DNA of 64,000 bases from Cervus elaphus (lineage: Eukaryota; Chordata; Mammalia; Artiodactyla; Cervidae): NCBI RefSeq assembly GCF_910594005.1, contig NC_057829.1, positions 61,797,001-61,861,000 on the forward strand. Direction: 5' to 3'. A model generated the notes under the pieces. It was not told where the DNA came from and did not search any database. It saw nothing but the letters and a program-made list of their open reading frames with translations. Position 1 is the first letter of the stretch. The number at the start of each line of letters is the position of its first letter. Both the position numbers and the translations under genes were made by a program. Shown here piece by piece: positions 33,775 to 46,394 of the stretch.

Positions 33775-34185
33775 TTTAGAGATAAGTCTCCAATTTACAA
33801 TGGTTCAACTTACAATCGTTCAACTCTATAATGGTGTGAAAGCAATATGCATTCACTAGAAATTCTACTTCAAATTTTTGAATTTTGATCTTTTCCTGGG
33901 CTAGCAACATGTAGTACAATACTCTTTCATGATGCTGGGCAGCAGTAACGAGCCGCAGCTCCCAGGTAGCCACGAGGTCATGAGGGTAAACCAAAACATT
34001 TACAACCATTCTGTTTTTTGACTTTCAATACAGTATTCAATATAGGACATGAGATATTCAATACTTTATTATAAGATAGGCTTTGTGTTAAATGATTCTG
34101 ACCAACTACAGGTTAATATGAGTGGTCTGAGCACGTTTAAGTTAGGCTAGGCTAAGCGATCATGTTCAATAGGTTGGGTGTATTA
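33775..34185 (-). repeat. Tigger (pogo)-family DNA transposon remnant
   Basis: Includes acaatggttcaacttacaat, ttttgaattttgatcttttc and gtaacgagccgcagctccca with agccacgaggtcatgagggt, all features of Tigger-type elements. The ends are eroded and no transposase frame survives. Confidence 0.55.
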
Positions 34186-34704
34186 AATGAATTTTCACCT
34201 CTATTGTAAAGCAAGGAAGAATTGTACTTGCCTAAGCAGCAAGTTATAGAGAGAAGCAAAGATGTATTTACCGTTCAGGATAATGGTTACCTTTGGGGGT
34301 TACTGATTATGAGAAGACAAGAGGGCATAAGGGGAGTTTATAGGGTGCTAGCACTGTTTTGGGAAAAAGTATTAGGCTGTGGGGAAACGGGAGTGATTCA
34401 TTTGAAGTAAACATGAAAATGCTGAGATTTGTTGAAGCTGGGTATTAGAAAGAGTATTGATTATATTATTACTTGTATGTATAACCAGTATCTTTCATGA
34501 CAATTTTTTTAAGAAACCAAGTATAGATTTGACCTAAATCTTGCTACAATTTGATGTAAATATCAGAAAATCAAAATACAGTATATATTAAAGGTTAATT
34601 TCCTCATCATAAAAGTTTTTGCACAGATGGCTAGTTCCAGAATTAGTAGTTAGGTATAAAGGCCAACAGAGATAGCAAAGACTTCAGTATTTAAAAGCAT
34701 ATAC

Positions 34705-34926
34705 CAGGGCACTCAAAGCCAGTGCTCTGGGACAACCCAGAGGAATGGGGTGGAGAGGAAGGTGGGAGGGAGGTTCAGCATGGGAGTAGACATATACATC
34801 TGTGGCTGATCCATGTCGATGTATGGCAAAAACCACCACAATATTGTAAAGTAATTAGCCTCCAATTAAAATAAGTAAACTTTTTAAAAATCAAAATAAA
34901 GGACTATAAAAATAGAAGGAAAAAAA
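34705..34926 (+). mobile_element. L1 3'-UTR fragment (young)
   Basis: ggtggagaggaaggtgggag, then tgtggctgatccatgtcgat and taaagtaattagcctccaat, is the ruminant L1 3' UTR end. Flanked by aaaagcatatac (34693-34704) repeated after the A-tail (34927-34938). Confidence 0.85.
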
Positions 34927-34938
34927 AAAGCATATACT

Positions 34939-35977
34939 AAGCAACTATCCCAAAGAGTAACAGAGGCAAGACTTATCCCTTAAAAAGGGTATTTTTTAAT
35001 ACCAATAGTCTGCAGTGATTACTTTCACCACTAGATGGAACTCTACATGTAAGGTGATATGCTTAGTGAACGACTGGAAACAAAATCCACAGCTGAAAAA
35101 TCAATTACGTAAAAATGAAACACAAGTGCTTTTGAGGCATTTTGAACCCATGAATCTGTAAAATTCAAGGCAGTGGGGGGAAAAAAAAAACCCTGTATCC
35201 TACAGATGTATCTTTTGGCTGACTACTACCAAAACTGCATACCCACAAAACTAAATGTTTCCTCCCTAGTGAATTGCTTAACTTGATTTGTTCTCCAAGA
35301 ACCACAATCTTGGCAACATCTTTCAAAATATGAGCTATATTTAAAGATGTCTAAACCTGACTTACCACCCTGAGAGAAGTATGCACTCTCTTGCTATGTT
35401 TTCAACCTTAGCTGTGAAACATGGTCACTTTAATTTAAATGTGTCACTTTATTGAAGAGCTGTTAGATATGAATACATACAAGTATTAAACAAGAGGCTA
35501 TATCTCTCCCTTTTTCTACCTGCCAAAGTTAAACTGGTATGAAAGTTGTACATAAACAAAAAGGATAAAGCGGGCTCCAGGTGTTCAAGCTGGCAGGTTT
35601 TTTATAACACAGGTTAAGGTTGATAAGTATTACCACAGTTTTTCAGGAAATAACATTCAATTCCTTAAACAAAAATTCTGAAATGCTTACATCCCAAGAT
35701 CTGCCCTTAAGAGTAGCTGTCCAAGGTTTAGTAATATGAACCTCTTATCACTAATTTAGAAATCAGTAGTCTACAAAAATATATTTGGCCCTTTTGATCC
35801 CAACTTGAACTAATTTCAGACTACTAGAGCAACTTTATCTGAATTAAAGTGGCAAATGAAGGAATTCCTGAACATTTACCCTCTTAACCTAAACATTCTG
35901 CAAATGTGATCAAATTTTAACACTAAGAAATGACAATGGTAAGTTCTCAGTCTAAAAGACTAATCTGTCTTCCTCTG
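34939..35977. other. Intron 1 sequence, no recognised element
   Basis: No exon or clear repeat. The stretch 34186-34692 is also blank. Confidence 0.4.
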
Positions 35978-38321
35978 AGTACAGAATGAAGCAGGGCAAA
36001 GGCTAATAGAGTTTCGCCAAGAGAACGCACTGGTCATAGCAAATACCCTCTTCCAACAACACAAGAGAAGGCCCTACACATGGACATCACCAGATGGTTG
36101 ACACCGAAATCAGATTGATTTTATTCTTTGCAGCCAGAGATGGAGAAGCTCTATACAGTCAGCAAAAACAAGACCGGGAGCTGACTGTGGCTCAGATCAT
36201 GAACTCCTTATTGCCAAATTCAGACTGAAATTGAAGAAAGTGGAGAAAACCACTAGACCATTCAGCTATGACCTAAATCAAGTCCCTTATGACTATACAG
36301 TGGAAGTGAGAAATAGATTTAAGGGACTAGATCTAATAGACAGAGTGCCTGATGAACTACGGACAGAGGTTCACGACATTGTACAGGAGACAGGAATCAA
36401 GACCATCCCCAAGAAAAAGAAATGCAAAAACGCAAAATGACTGTCTGAGAAAGCCTTACAAATAGCTATGAAAAGAAGAGAAGTGAAAAGCAAAGGAGAA
36501 AAGGAAGGATATACCCATTTGAATGCAGAGTTCCGAAGAATAGCAAGGAGAGATAAGAAAGCCTTCCTCAGTGATCAATGCAAAGAAATAGAGGAAAACA
36601 ATAGAATGAAAAAGACTAGAGAAATTTCTAATTTCTTCAAGAAAATTAGAGCTAGCAAGGGAACATTTCATGAAAAGATGGGCTCAATAAAGGACAGAAA
36701 TGGTATGAACAGAAGCAGAAAACATTAAGAAGAGGTGGCAAGAATACACAGAAAAATTGTACAAAAAAGATCTTCCTGACCCAGATAATCACGATGGGGT
36801 GATCACTCACCTAGAACCAGACATCCTGGAATGTGAAGTCAAGTGGGCCTTAGGAAGCATCACTACGAACAAAGCTAGTGGAGGTGATGGAGTTCCAGTT
36901 GAGCTATTTCAAATCCTGAAAGATGACGCAGTGAAAGTGCTGCACTCAATATGCCAGCAAATTTGGAAAACTCAGCAGTGGCCACAGGACTGGAAAAGGT
37001 CAGTTTTCACTCCAATCCCTAAGAAAGGCAATGCCAAAGAATGCTCAAACTACCGCACTATTGCACTCATCTCACACGCTAGTAAAGTAATGCTCAAAAT
37101 TCTCCAAGCCAGGCTTCAGCAATAGGTGAGCCATGAACTTCTAGATGTTCAAGCTGGTTTTAGAAAAGGCAGAGGAACCAGAGATCAAATTGCCAACATC
37201 CACTGGATGATCAAAAAAGCAAGAGAGCTCCAGAAAAACATATATTTCTGCTTTATTGACTATGCCAAAGCCTTTGACTGTGTGGATCACAATAAACTGT
37301 GAAAGAGGTTGGGCATCCCAGACCTCCTGACCCGCGTCTTGAGAAACCTGTATGCAGGTCAGGAAGCAACAGTTACAACTGGACATGGAACAACAGACTG
37401 GTTCTAAATAGGAAAAGGAGTACCTCAAGGATGTATATTGTCACCCCGCTTATTTAACTTCTATGCAGAGTACATCATAAGAAATGCTGGGCTCGAAGAA
37501 GCACAAGCTGGAATCAAGATTGCTGGGAGAAATATCAATAACCTCAGATACGCAGATGACACCACCCTTATAGCAGAACGCGAAGAACTAAAGAGCCTCT
37601 TGATGAAAGTGAAAGAGGAGAGTGAAAAAGTTGGCTTAAAGCTCAACATTCGGAAAACAAAGATCATGGCATCCAGTCCCATCACTTCATGGCAGATAGA
37701 TGGGAAAGCAGTGGAAACAGCAGCTGACTTTATTTTTCTGGGCTCCAAAATCACTACAGATGGTGATTGCAGCCATGAAATTAAAAGACGCTTACTCCTT
37801 GGGAGGAAAGCTATGACCAACCTAGATAGCATATTAAAAAGCAGAGACGTTACTTTGCCAACAAAAGTCCGTCTCGTCAAGGCTATGGTTTTTCCAGTGG
37901 TCATGTATGGATGTGAGAGTTGGACTATGAAGAAAGCTGCGTGCCGAAGAATTGATGCTTTTGAACTGTGGTGTTGGAGAAGACTCTTGAGAGTCCCTTG
38001 GACTGCAAGGAGGTCCAACCAGTCCATCCTAAAGGAGATCAGTCCTGGGTGTTCATTGCAAAGACTGATGTTGAAGCTACAACTCCAATCCTTTGGCCAC
38101 CTGATGTGAAGAGCTGACTCACTGTTAAAGACCCTGATGCTGGGAAAGATTGAGGAGGAGAAGGGGACGACAGAGGATGAGATGGCTGGATGGCATCATC
38201 GACTCAATTGACGTGGGTTGGGGTGGACTCTGGGAGCTGGTGATGGACAGGGAGGCCTGGCATGCTGCAGTTCATGGGGTCGCAAAGAGTCAGACACGAC
38301 TGAGCGACTGAACTGAACTGA
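35978..38321 (+). mobile_element. BovB LINE (copy 3), 5'-truncated
   Basis: Plus-oriented from the late endonuclease (gtacagaatgaagcagggca) to the 3' end ctgagcgactgaactgaact. Open pieces lie at 36231-36440, 36468-36728, 36757-37125 and 37438-38109. They are broken by stops near 36438, 37124, 37300, 37406 and 38107 and by small deletions. The RT motif R-Y-A-D-D-T-T-L is intact. Confidence 0.92.
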
Positions 38322-39505
38322 GTACCAATAATGCAAGTTAATTAACATATATTTAATTTGTCAATTTTTATCCCTTTGGGTGTCACAAGAATTGGCATTA
38401 ATTCTGTTGCTGCCAATTTGCTTACTTGTTCTCACCAAGGCTGGTGAACAATTGGAACAAAGTTTACTTGTATTGGAAAAGTAACATGAAAATTCCCTAT
38501 TTATTTGGAGAAAGTTCTATAGGATGCTTCACTGACAAAAGAGTGTCTCTCTTATCATTATATAAAAGCTGTTTACTCCTCAAAAAAGTACAGTCAAAGC
38601 TTCAGGAGACTCTTTTCCTATAGAGTTTAAATGCCATGAGCCTCAGGCAATTAAAACCAAAGAATTTCTACCTATGATCAGATTACCTTTCAAAAGACTA
38701 CTTCTAAATCCACTTGTTCCAAAGTCCAGAATGATACTATCCAAGAGACTGCTAATGCTTTTGCTCTGGCACATGACTGTTCATATCTATACAACTTCAC
38801 ATATTGAAAATTTTTAAGAGTTTTAATCTCTTAGTCAGTACTCAACGAACCTAAGAGTAAGTCTCATCAGCTAGCTTAAGAAAGTGAGTTGCTTTTCTGA
38901 AGCACGTGTTAGCCAAACAAGAAATCACAGTTACTCACGTGTCATTTAAATTCAAACTAATTGTGATCTACCTAGTGCTTTATATTTATAATTTTAAGAA
39001 GCTGTAAGGTACAGGAACAAACTAAACAAACTAAACTAAGTCTGTGGTGCCCAAAAGTTTAAATTTCACTGAATACTATAAGATGCTATTTTGTTTTCCA
39101 CTATCTCTATTTTCAAAAATACAAATGGTCAGCTATCGGTGCAATTAGCACATAGGCACCCAGAAGGCCCTATGAGAGGCCTTTGAAAATTAGGTTGCAA
39201 ATAATTTTTCCTTTTACTGCATTTGCACATACATGCTAGTCTTTTAAGTGTTATTATTTTAAAGAGATCTTTGGGTATTTGCTAAAACTCCTTTGAAATT
39301 GGAAGTAATCATGAGGCTTTTTCCACTGTGGTAAATCTTAAGCAACCACCACTTTGGGGAAACATCATACACTTTCTCACTCAACACTTTCTGAATGACA
39401 CCAACTTTTGAGATATGTGATATTGAAAAGATGGATTCTAATATATGAAATTTTATGGTGCATGAAATTTTTTTAATTTAAATATCCCACTTTCTTTTCA
39501 ACACT
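38322..39505. other. Intron 1 sequence, no recognised element
   Basis: AT-rich intronic DNA; nothing identifiable. Confidence 0.4.
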
Positions 39506-39627
39506 TTTAAAAAATTATTTTATTTTTTTGGTCATATCTCGGGGCTTATGAGATCTTAGTTCCCCAACCAGGGATTGAACCTGGGACCTTGGCAGTGAAA
39601 GCACGGAGACCTAACTGCTGGACCACT
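39506..39627 (-). mobile_element. tRNA-Glu-derived SINE (CHR type)
   Basis: ttggtcatatctcggggctt, agatcttagttccccaacca and gcacggagacctaactgctg in minus orientation. The extreme 5' head is missing. Confidence 0.8.
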
Positions 39628-41189
39628 TTTTATTTCTTAACTCCTAAAAAGAAACTATTGTGTCAGTTAAAATAGTTATGCTTTGAAAAATTTAGGCTTT
39701 ATCCTCTGTACCCACCTTAATAATACACACACTCTCAATTTAAATTTTAATGAAAATTTAACACAATGACATAAGTGTATGCTTCATACTGGTATACTTA
39801 TTTTTAATATTTTTTATTTTTATTTTTAATATTTAAAAGCCATATTTACCTGATAAAAAATCCAGATTGAAAAATGACTGATCTCTTGCTTAGGGTCATC
39901 CTAACAAAAGCAGCAGATTGAATAGCAGATCTAATTAAGGAGAGCTTGGTCATAAGGACAGCTACTACAAAATGCCTTGATCAAAAGAAAAAAAAATAAA
40001 GTAGACCTTGTTATTTGAGTGAAAAAAAAAACTATTATTGCAACCAATGAGAGACTGTAGGGATTCCAAAATTTAGAAAACTTTAAAATGATAAACAGAC
40101 TTAACCATACAAAAGCTAGTCAGATTTAAAAAGAAAAAAAAAAGATTTCAAAGGGCTCATTATAGTGCATGTAGCCTTCTCTGATTAAAGTTTTACTCTC
40201 TTAGAGAGCAGAAAGTATTTGAAGATAATGTCAAGAATGTTACTAAATACTATTGCTGTACACTTTCTTGGTTTCTCATCTTCTCCTAATTGTTAGTTTC
40301 CTGTTATTTGGTAAGTTATTTGGTGAGTTTTTCTTTAATTTCATTGTTTTTAACATTCTTGGTTTTATCCTTGTAATTGTGTTCAGCATAAAAATAAAAC
40401 AAGTGAAGAACTTCTACATTATATAATCCCAATGTCATTCTTTATAGTTCCTAAATTAATGAGGTTCGCCCCTTCCCAAACATATTGATGTAATTAATAC
40501 ACATACAGCAACTGTTCAATCTCATAGTTCAGCTTGACAAATTGCCTGTATTTAATTTCATAACTGATATTGTTATATCTGATTATCTTAGAAGCTATGG
40601 CTTTATATAGTTTTATAGTTTGATACTAACACATTTCCCATTATAAAATGTACTGTCATTAACTCACTCCATACTTTTAAAATTATTTATAAAGTAGATC
40701 ACAAAACTTGTGAACTTCTGACAAAATTGTTCCTTTTTTATCCATCACTATATTTTAAAATTACAGAAAAGAACAAGTCTTCCTACAGTGGGCACTAAAG
40801 ACTGTAACACAAAAGACATAACAAGATCATTAACTGCCAAATGCATGGTACAGACAATGAAAGCTCTAAGAATTCAGAGGTATCTTTCACTCTTATACAC
40901 GGAGAGTTGAGATTTGCGGTAGGTCTTAAAGATGAGGAGGGTTTGACAGAGTTTGACAGTACTCATCTTGAGCACTCTGACTCCCAACCTCCTCCTTCGC
41001 ACAGTTTCCGTTCTCCAAGACCCCGTCCTACAGGGCTCATCAGCGCTGACTCCAAAGCCTGCCTCTGTGGCTATGGCTGGCAGCCTCTACAGTAAGTCAC
41101 CCTCTAGTCCCCATATTTTCATTTTTTCATTTTCATCCAGTCTCTTGCACTGCTCCCCTCCATACCGTTTTTCCAGTGCTTCCTAGTTG
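39628..41189. other. Intron 1 sequence, no recognised element
   Basis: AT-rich. About 40900-41150 is somewhat less AT-rich, with chance open frames, but I recognise neither a gene nor splice-bounded exon. Confidence 0.35.
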
Positions 41190-41612
41190 TTCACAAGCCA
41201 CTACTATTGAGCCTGTGCTCTAGAGCCCACGTGCTGCAACTACTGAAGTCCATGCTCTGCAACAAGAGAAGCCACCACAATGAGACGCCCATGCACCACA
41301 ACTACAGAGTAACTCCCCCCTCGCCACAACTAAAGGAAAGCCCATGAAGCAACAGAGATTCAGCACGGCCATAAGCTCAGCAGTAATCTGCCTGCAATGC
41401 AGAAGCTGCAGGAGATGTGGGTTTGATCCCTGGGTCTGGAAGATTCCCTGGAGGAGCAAATGCCAACCCATTCCAGTATTGTTGTCTGGAGAATCCCAGA
41501 CAGAGAAGCCTAGCAGGCTATGGTCTACGGCGTCACAGAGAGTTAGACACAACTGAAAAGACTTGGCACGCACGCATGCTCACTGTGCATGGGCTTAAAT
41601 AAAGAAAGAAAA
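41190..41612 (+). mobile_element. Long tRNA-Glu-type SINE with a nested Bov-tA
   Basis: The GC-rich body (gcctgtgctctagagcccac ... attcagcacggccataa) is interrupted at about 41374 by a Bov-tA in plus orientation (ctgcctgcaatgcagaagct ... gttagacacaactgaaaaga). The outer A-rich tail (aaataaagaaagaaaatta) then follows near 41595. Confidence 0.75.
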
Positions 41613-42424
41613 TTATTTTTAAAATTATACATATTTCAGATTATAAACATCAGTTTTTAAAACCTCATATAACTATATACCAGTAACCCCAAACAAAAAG
41701 ACAAGAAATGTTAAAGTAGCTTGCTCAAAGACACATACTGTTTTAACTGAGGGAAAAGTTATCAGTAAACAACGTATCTGGCTGGGATCTTCCCAAGCTT
41801 GAAACTGCGAAGATCCATGCTGTTGTTGCTGTTCTGTCAACATATCGTGTACGACTCATGGACCACAGCACATCAAGCTTCCCTGTTCTTCACTATCTCC
41901 CAGCGTTTGCTCAACCTCATGTACATGGAACAGTAATGCTACCTAACTATCTCATCCTCTGCCACCCCCTTCTCCTCCTGCCTTCAATCTTTCCCACCAT
42001 CAGGGTCTTTTCCAAAGAGTGAGCTCTATATCAAGTGGCCAAAGTATTGGAGCTTCAGCATCAGTCCTTCCGATGAATATTCAGGACTGATTTCCTTTAG
42101 GATTGACTGGTTGGATCTCCTTGCAATCCAAGGGACTCTCAAGAGTCTTCTCCAGCGCCACAGTTCAAAAGCATCAATTCTTCAGTGCTCAACTTTCTTT
42201 ATAGTGGAACTCTCACATCCATACATGACTACTGGAAAAACCACAGCTTTGACTAGACGGACCTTTGTTGGCAAAGTAATGTCTCTGCTTTTTAATATGC
42301 TGTCTAGGTTGGTCATGGCTTTTCTTCCAAGGAGTGTGTTTTAATTTCAAGGCTGCAGTCACCATCTGCAGTGATTTTGGAGCCAAAAAAATAGTCTCTC
42401 ACTGTTTTCATTGTTTTCCCATAT

Positions 42425-42600
42425 ATTTGGGAATAGATTATATATATTATATAGATTTTATATATTTATATTAATATTATTATATTATATAACTATATTT
42501 ATAATTATATTTATAATACAATTATATATTATATATTTAAATATTATATAATAACATATTGTATAAAATATTATGTATCTTTTATATTATAAATATGTAG
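42425..42600. repeat. AT-only low-complexity expansion inside BovB
   Basis: About 175 bases of almost pure A/T with many TATA/ATAT tracts, placed where BovB copy 4 would otherwise read straight across. It probably expanded from a short TA-rich seed. Confidence 0.8.
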
Positions 42601-42611
42601 ATTATATAGAT

Positions 42612-42833
42612 CAAGGACTTCGCTGGTGGCTCAGACAATAAAGTGTCTGCCTACAATGCGGGAGACCTGGGTTCGATCCCTGAGTCGGGAAGATCCCCTG
42701 AAGAAGGAAATGGCAACCCACTCCAGTATTCTTGCCTGGAAAATCCCATGGACAGAGGAGTCTGGTAGGCTACAATCCATGGGGTCACAGAGAGTCGGAC
42801 ATGACTGACGGATTTCACTCGCTATTATATAGA
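42612..42833 (+). mobile_element. Bov-tA SINE inside the AT tract
   Basis: Plus-oriented Bov-tA (acttcgctggtggctcagac ... gagtcggacatgactgacgg) with an 11-bp duplication, ATTATATAGAT, on both sides (42601-42611 and 42834-42844). Confidence 0.93.
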
Positions 42834-42852
42834 TTTCCCATCTATTCCTAAG

Positions 42853-45219
42853 CTATGAAGTGATGGGACCAGATGCCATGATCTCAGCTTTCTGAATGTT
42901 GAGTTTGAAGCCAACTTTTTCACTCTCCTCTTTCACTTTCATCAAGAGGCTCTTCAGTACTTCTTCACTTTTGGCCATAAAGGTGGTGTCATCGGCATAT
43001 CTGAGGTTATTGATATTTCTCCTGGCTACCTTCATTTCAGCTTGTGCTTCATTCAGCCCAGCATTTCGCATGATGTACTCTGCATAGAAGTTAAATAAGC
43101 AGGGTGACAATATACAGCCCTGACGTACTCCTTTCTGGATTTGGAAACAGTCTGTTGTCCCATGTCCAGTTCTAACTGTTGCTTCTTGACCTGCATACAG
43201 ATTTCTCAGGAGGTAGGTAAGGTTGTCCGGTATTCCCATCTCTTTCTGAATTTTCCACAGTTTGTTGTGATCCACATAGTCAAAGGCTTTGGCATAGTCA
43301 ATAAAGCAGAAGTTTTTCTGGAATTCTCTTGCTTTTGCAATGATCCAACAGATATTGGCAATTTGATCTCTGGTTCCTCTGCCTTTTCTAAATTCAGCTT
43401 GAACATCTAGAAGTTCACAGTTCACGGTTCACATACTGTTGAAGCCTGGCTTGGAGAATTTTGAGCATTACTTTACTAGCCTGTGAGATGAGTACAATTG
43501 TGCAGTAGTTTGAACATTCTCTGGCATTGCCTTTCTTTGGGATTGGAATGAAAACTGACCTTTTCCAGTCCTGTGGCCACTGCTGAGTTTTCCAAATTTG
43601 CTGGCATATTGAGTGCAGCACTTTCACTGCGTCATCTTTCAGGATTTGAAATAGCTCAACTGGAATTCCATCACCTCCACTAGCTTTGTTCGTAGTGATG
43701 CTTCCTAAGGCCCACTTGACTTCACATTCCAGGATGTCTGGCTCTAGGTGAGTGATCACACCATCATGATTATCTGGGTCATTAAGATCTTTTTTGTACA
43801 GTTCTTCTGTGTATTCTTGCCACCTCTTCTTCTGCTTCTGTTAGGTCCATACCATTTCTGTCCTTTATTGAGCCCATCTTTTCATGAAATGTTCCCTTGC
43901 TAGCTCTAATTTTCTTGAAGAGATCTCTAGTCTTTCCCATTCTATTGTTTTCCTCTATTTCTTTGCATTGATCGCTGAGGAAGGCTTTCTTATCTCTCCT
44001 TGCTATTCTTTGGAACTCTGCATTTAAATGGGCATATCTTTCCTTTTCTCCTTTGCTTTTAGCTTCTCTTCTTTTCTCAGCTATTTGTAAGGCCTCCTCA
44101 GACAACCATTTTGCATTTCTTTTTCTTGCAGATGGTCTTGATCATTGCCTCCTGTACAGTATCATGAACCTCCGTTCATAGTTCTTCAGGCACTCTTTCT
44201 CTCAGATCTAATCCCTTGTATCTGTTTGTCACTTCCACTGTATAATCGTAAGAGACTTGATTTAGGTCATACCTGAATGGTCTAGTGGTTTTCCCTACTT
44301 CCTTCAATTTAAGTCTGAATTCTGCAACAAGGAGTTCATGATCTGAGCCACAGTCAGCTCCAGGTCTTGTTTTTGCTGACTGTATAGAGCTTCTCATCTT
44401 TGACTGCTAACCATACAATCAATCTGATATCGGTATTGACCACCTGGTGACGTCCATGTGTGGTCTTCTCTTGTGTTGTTGGAAGAGGGTATTTGCTATG
44501 ACCAGTGTGTTCTCTTGGCAAAACTCTATTAGCCTTTGCCCTGCTTCATTTTGTACTCCAAGGCCAAATTTGCCTCTTACTCCAGGCATCTCTTGACTTC
44601 CTCCTTTTGCATTCCAGTCCCCTATAATAAAAAGGACATCTTTTTTGGCTGTTAGTTTTAGAGTTTTGTAGGTCTTCATAGAACCATTCAACTTCAGCTT
44701 CCTCAGCATTACTGGTAGGGGCAAAGATTTGGATTACCGTGACATTGAATGGTTTGCCTTGGAAACGAACAGAGATCATTCTGTCATTTTTGAGATTGCA
44801 TCCAAGTACTGCATTTCAGACTCTCTTGTTTACTATGATGGCTACTCCATTTCTTCTAAGGGATTCTTGCCCACAGTAGTAGATATAATGGTCATCTGAG
44901 TTAAATTCATCCATTCCTGTCCATTTTAGTTCACTGATTCCTAAAATGTCAATGTTCACTCTTGCCATCTCCTGTTTGACCACTTCCAATTTGCCTTGAT
45001 TCATGGATCTAACATTCCAGGTTCCTATGCAATATTGCTCTTTACAGCATAGGACTTACTTCCATCACCAATCACATCCACAACTGGGTGTTGTTTTTGC
45101 TTTGGCTCCGTCTCTTCATTCTTTCTGGAGTTATTTCTCCACTGTTCTCCAGTAGCATACTGGGCACCTACCAACCTGGGGAATTCATCTTTCAGTGTCC
45201 TATCTTTTTGCCTTTTCAT
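42853..45219 (-). pseudogene. BovB endonuclease-reverse transcriptase pseudogene
   Basis: Seven open pieces on the minus strand follow the order of the BovB protein: 45025-45219 and 44816-45004 (N-terminal, with the endonuclease start I-L-G-I-S-E-L-K-W-T-G), 44419-44724 (I-G-D-W-N-A-K-G, the endonuclease catalytic D-x-N), 44176-44397 (G-S-D-H-E-L-L, the endonuclease SDH motif), 43782-44105 and 43415-43759 (linker and fingers) and 42853-43425 (Y-A-K-A-F-D, R-Q-G-C-I-L-S-P and R-Y-A-D-D-T-T-F). The catalytic motifs survive individually, but frameshifts and stops separate them, so no working enzyme is encoded. Confidence 0.85.
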
Positions 45220-45460
45220 CCTGTTCCTGGGGTTCTCAAGGCAAGAATACTAAAGTGGTTTGCCATTCCCTTCTCTAGTGGACCACATTTTGTCAGAACT
45301 CTCCAGCATGACCCATCCATCTTGGGTGGCCCTACATGGCATAGCTCATAGTCTCACTGAGTTAGACAAGGGTGTGGTCCATGTGATCAGTTTGATTAGT
45401 TTTCTGTGATTGTGGTTTTCATTCCATCTGCCCTCTGATGGATAAGGATAAGAGGTTTAT

Positions 45461-46394
45461 GGAAGCTTCCACCTCATACTTCTCTATAGAATAGACCTAG
45501 GTAGTGTTGCAACAAGGGAAACCAGCAACTTGGAGATAAGATGATTTTCCATGTGCCAGTCATCAACTTATTGCCTCTCATCCATCACTGCCTACTCTGC
45601 AAAAATGGAGCCAGAGCCTCTAAATGTACTTCCTTTTCTAGCTGGTCCGATGTTCAGCATTACCGATAAAGAACACTGCAGAGACAGACCAGGAGGCAGC
45701 GCCTTTCCCTTTAGGGTTTCAGGCTGCTCCTCTAGGCAAGCTCCTGCATCATGCACAGCCTCTCCACTGCCAGGCTCCAGGTTATAGCAGTCAGCAGCAC
45801 CCATAAACCAGCTGTTTTCCACCACCCCCCACCCCCCAACCCCTGAGACATCTATGAACAGCTTTCCCAAGTATCCTAAAGGAGTAGGTTTCGAGAAGGT
45901 TCCTGAAGGTGAATTTCCAACAAGTTCTACCACATTATTTCTCTGCCATTCTGTGGCTCCAATGTGAGATCTCTGCCCTAGGGTATCTATCTCTTCTTAG
46001 CACATTCTATCTCAGCCCTACAAATTATAGTGGATTCTTTTTATCCAGTTTTATCAAGGTATAATTAGCAGACAAAATGATAAGATATAGTATTTATAAA
46101 GTGTACACCATGATGACTTGATATACATATGCAGTGCATAGTTGATTCTGGTTTCTATCTGTAATTCTTCAGAGATCTCTTTATTTATTAGCCAATCCCT
46201 TGTTACTCCAATTCCCTGTTAGAATCAATAACTCTTTATACTAAATTTTCTTTGTTCAAATTACTGTATAGTTTCTGTGTCCTAGTTGAACCCTGACTGA
46301 TATATCAGGTAAAACTAACAAAACATCAGCACAAAATAGATGGACTCTGGCATTTCTAGAAACATGGTTAATAAAATGTAATTAATAGGGAACA
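45461..46394. other. Intron 1 sequence with LTR- and L1-like remnants
   Basis: About 46035-46140 resembles antisense L1 3' sequence (tcaaggtataattagcagac). About 46180-46310 (caaattactgtatagtttct) has an LTR-end look. A C-rich run lies at 45820-45843. There is no gene. Confidence 0.35.

Larger units (their letters stand above)
41822..45460 (-). mobile_element. Near full-length BovB LINE (copy 4) with internal insertion
   Basis: In minus orientation the element runs from the 5' region at about 45460 through endonuclease and RT to a 3' end near 41822. About 410 bp of AT-rich DNA and a Bov-tA are inserted at 42425-42835, so the BovB part is about 3.2 kb, close to full length. It is the most complete copy in the window, but the frame is broken at many points. 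Confidence 0.9.
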
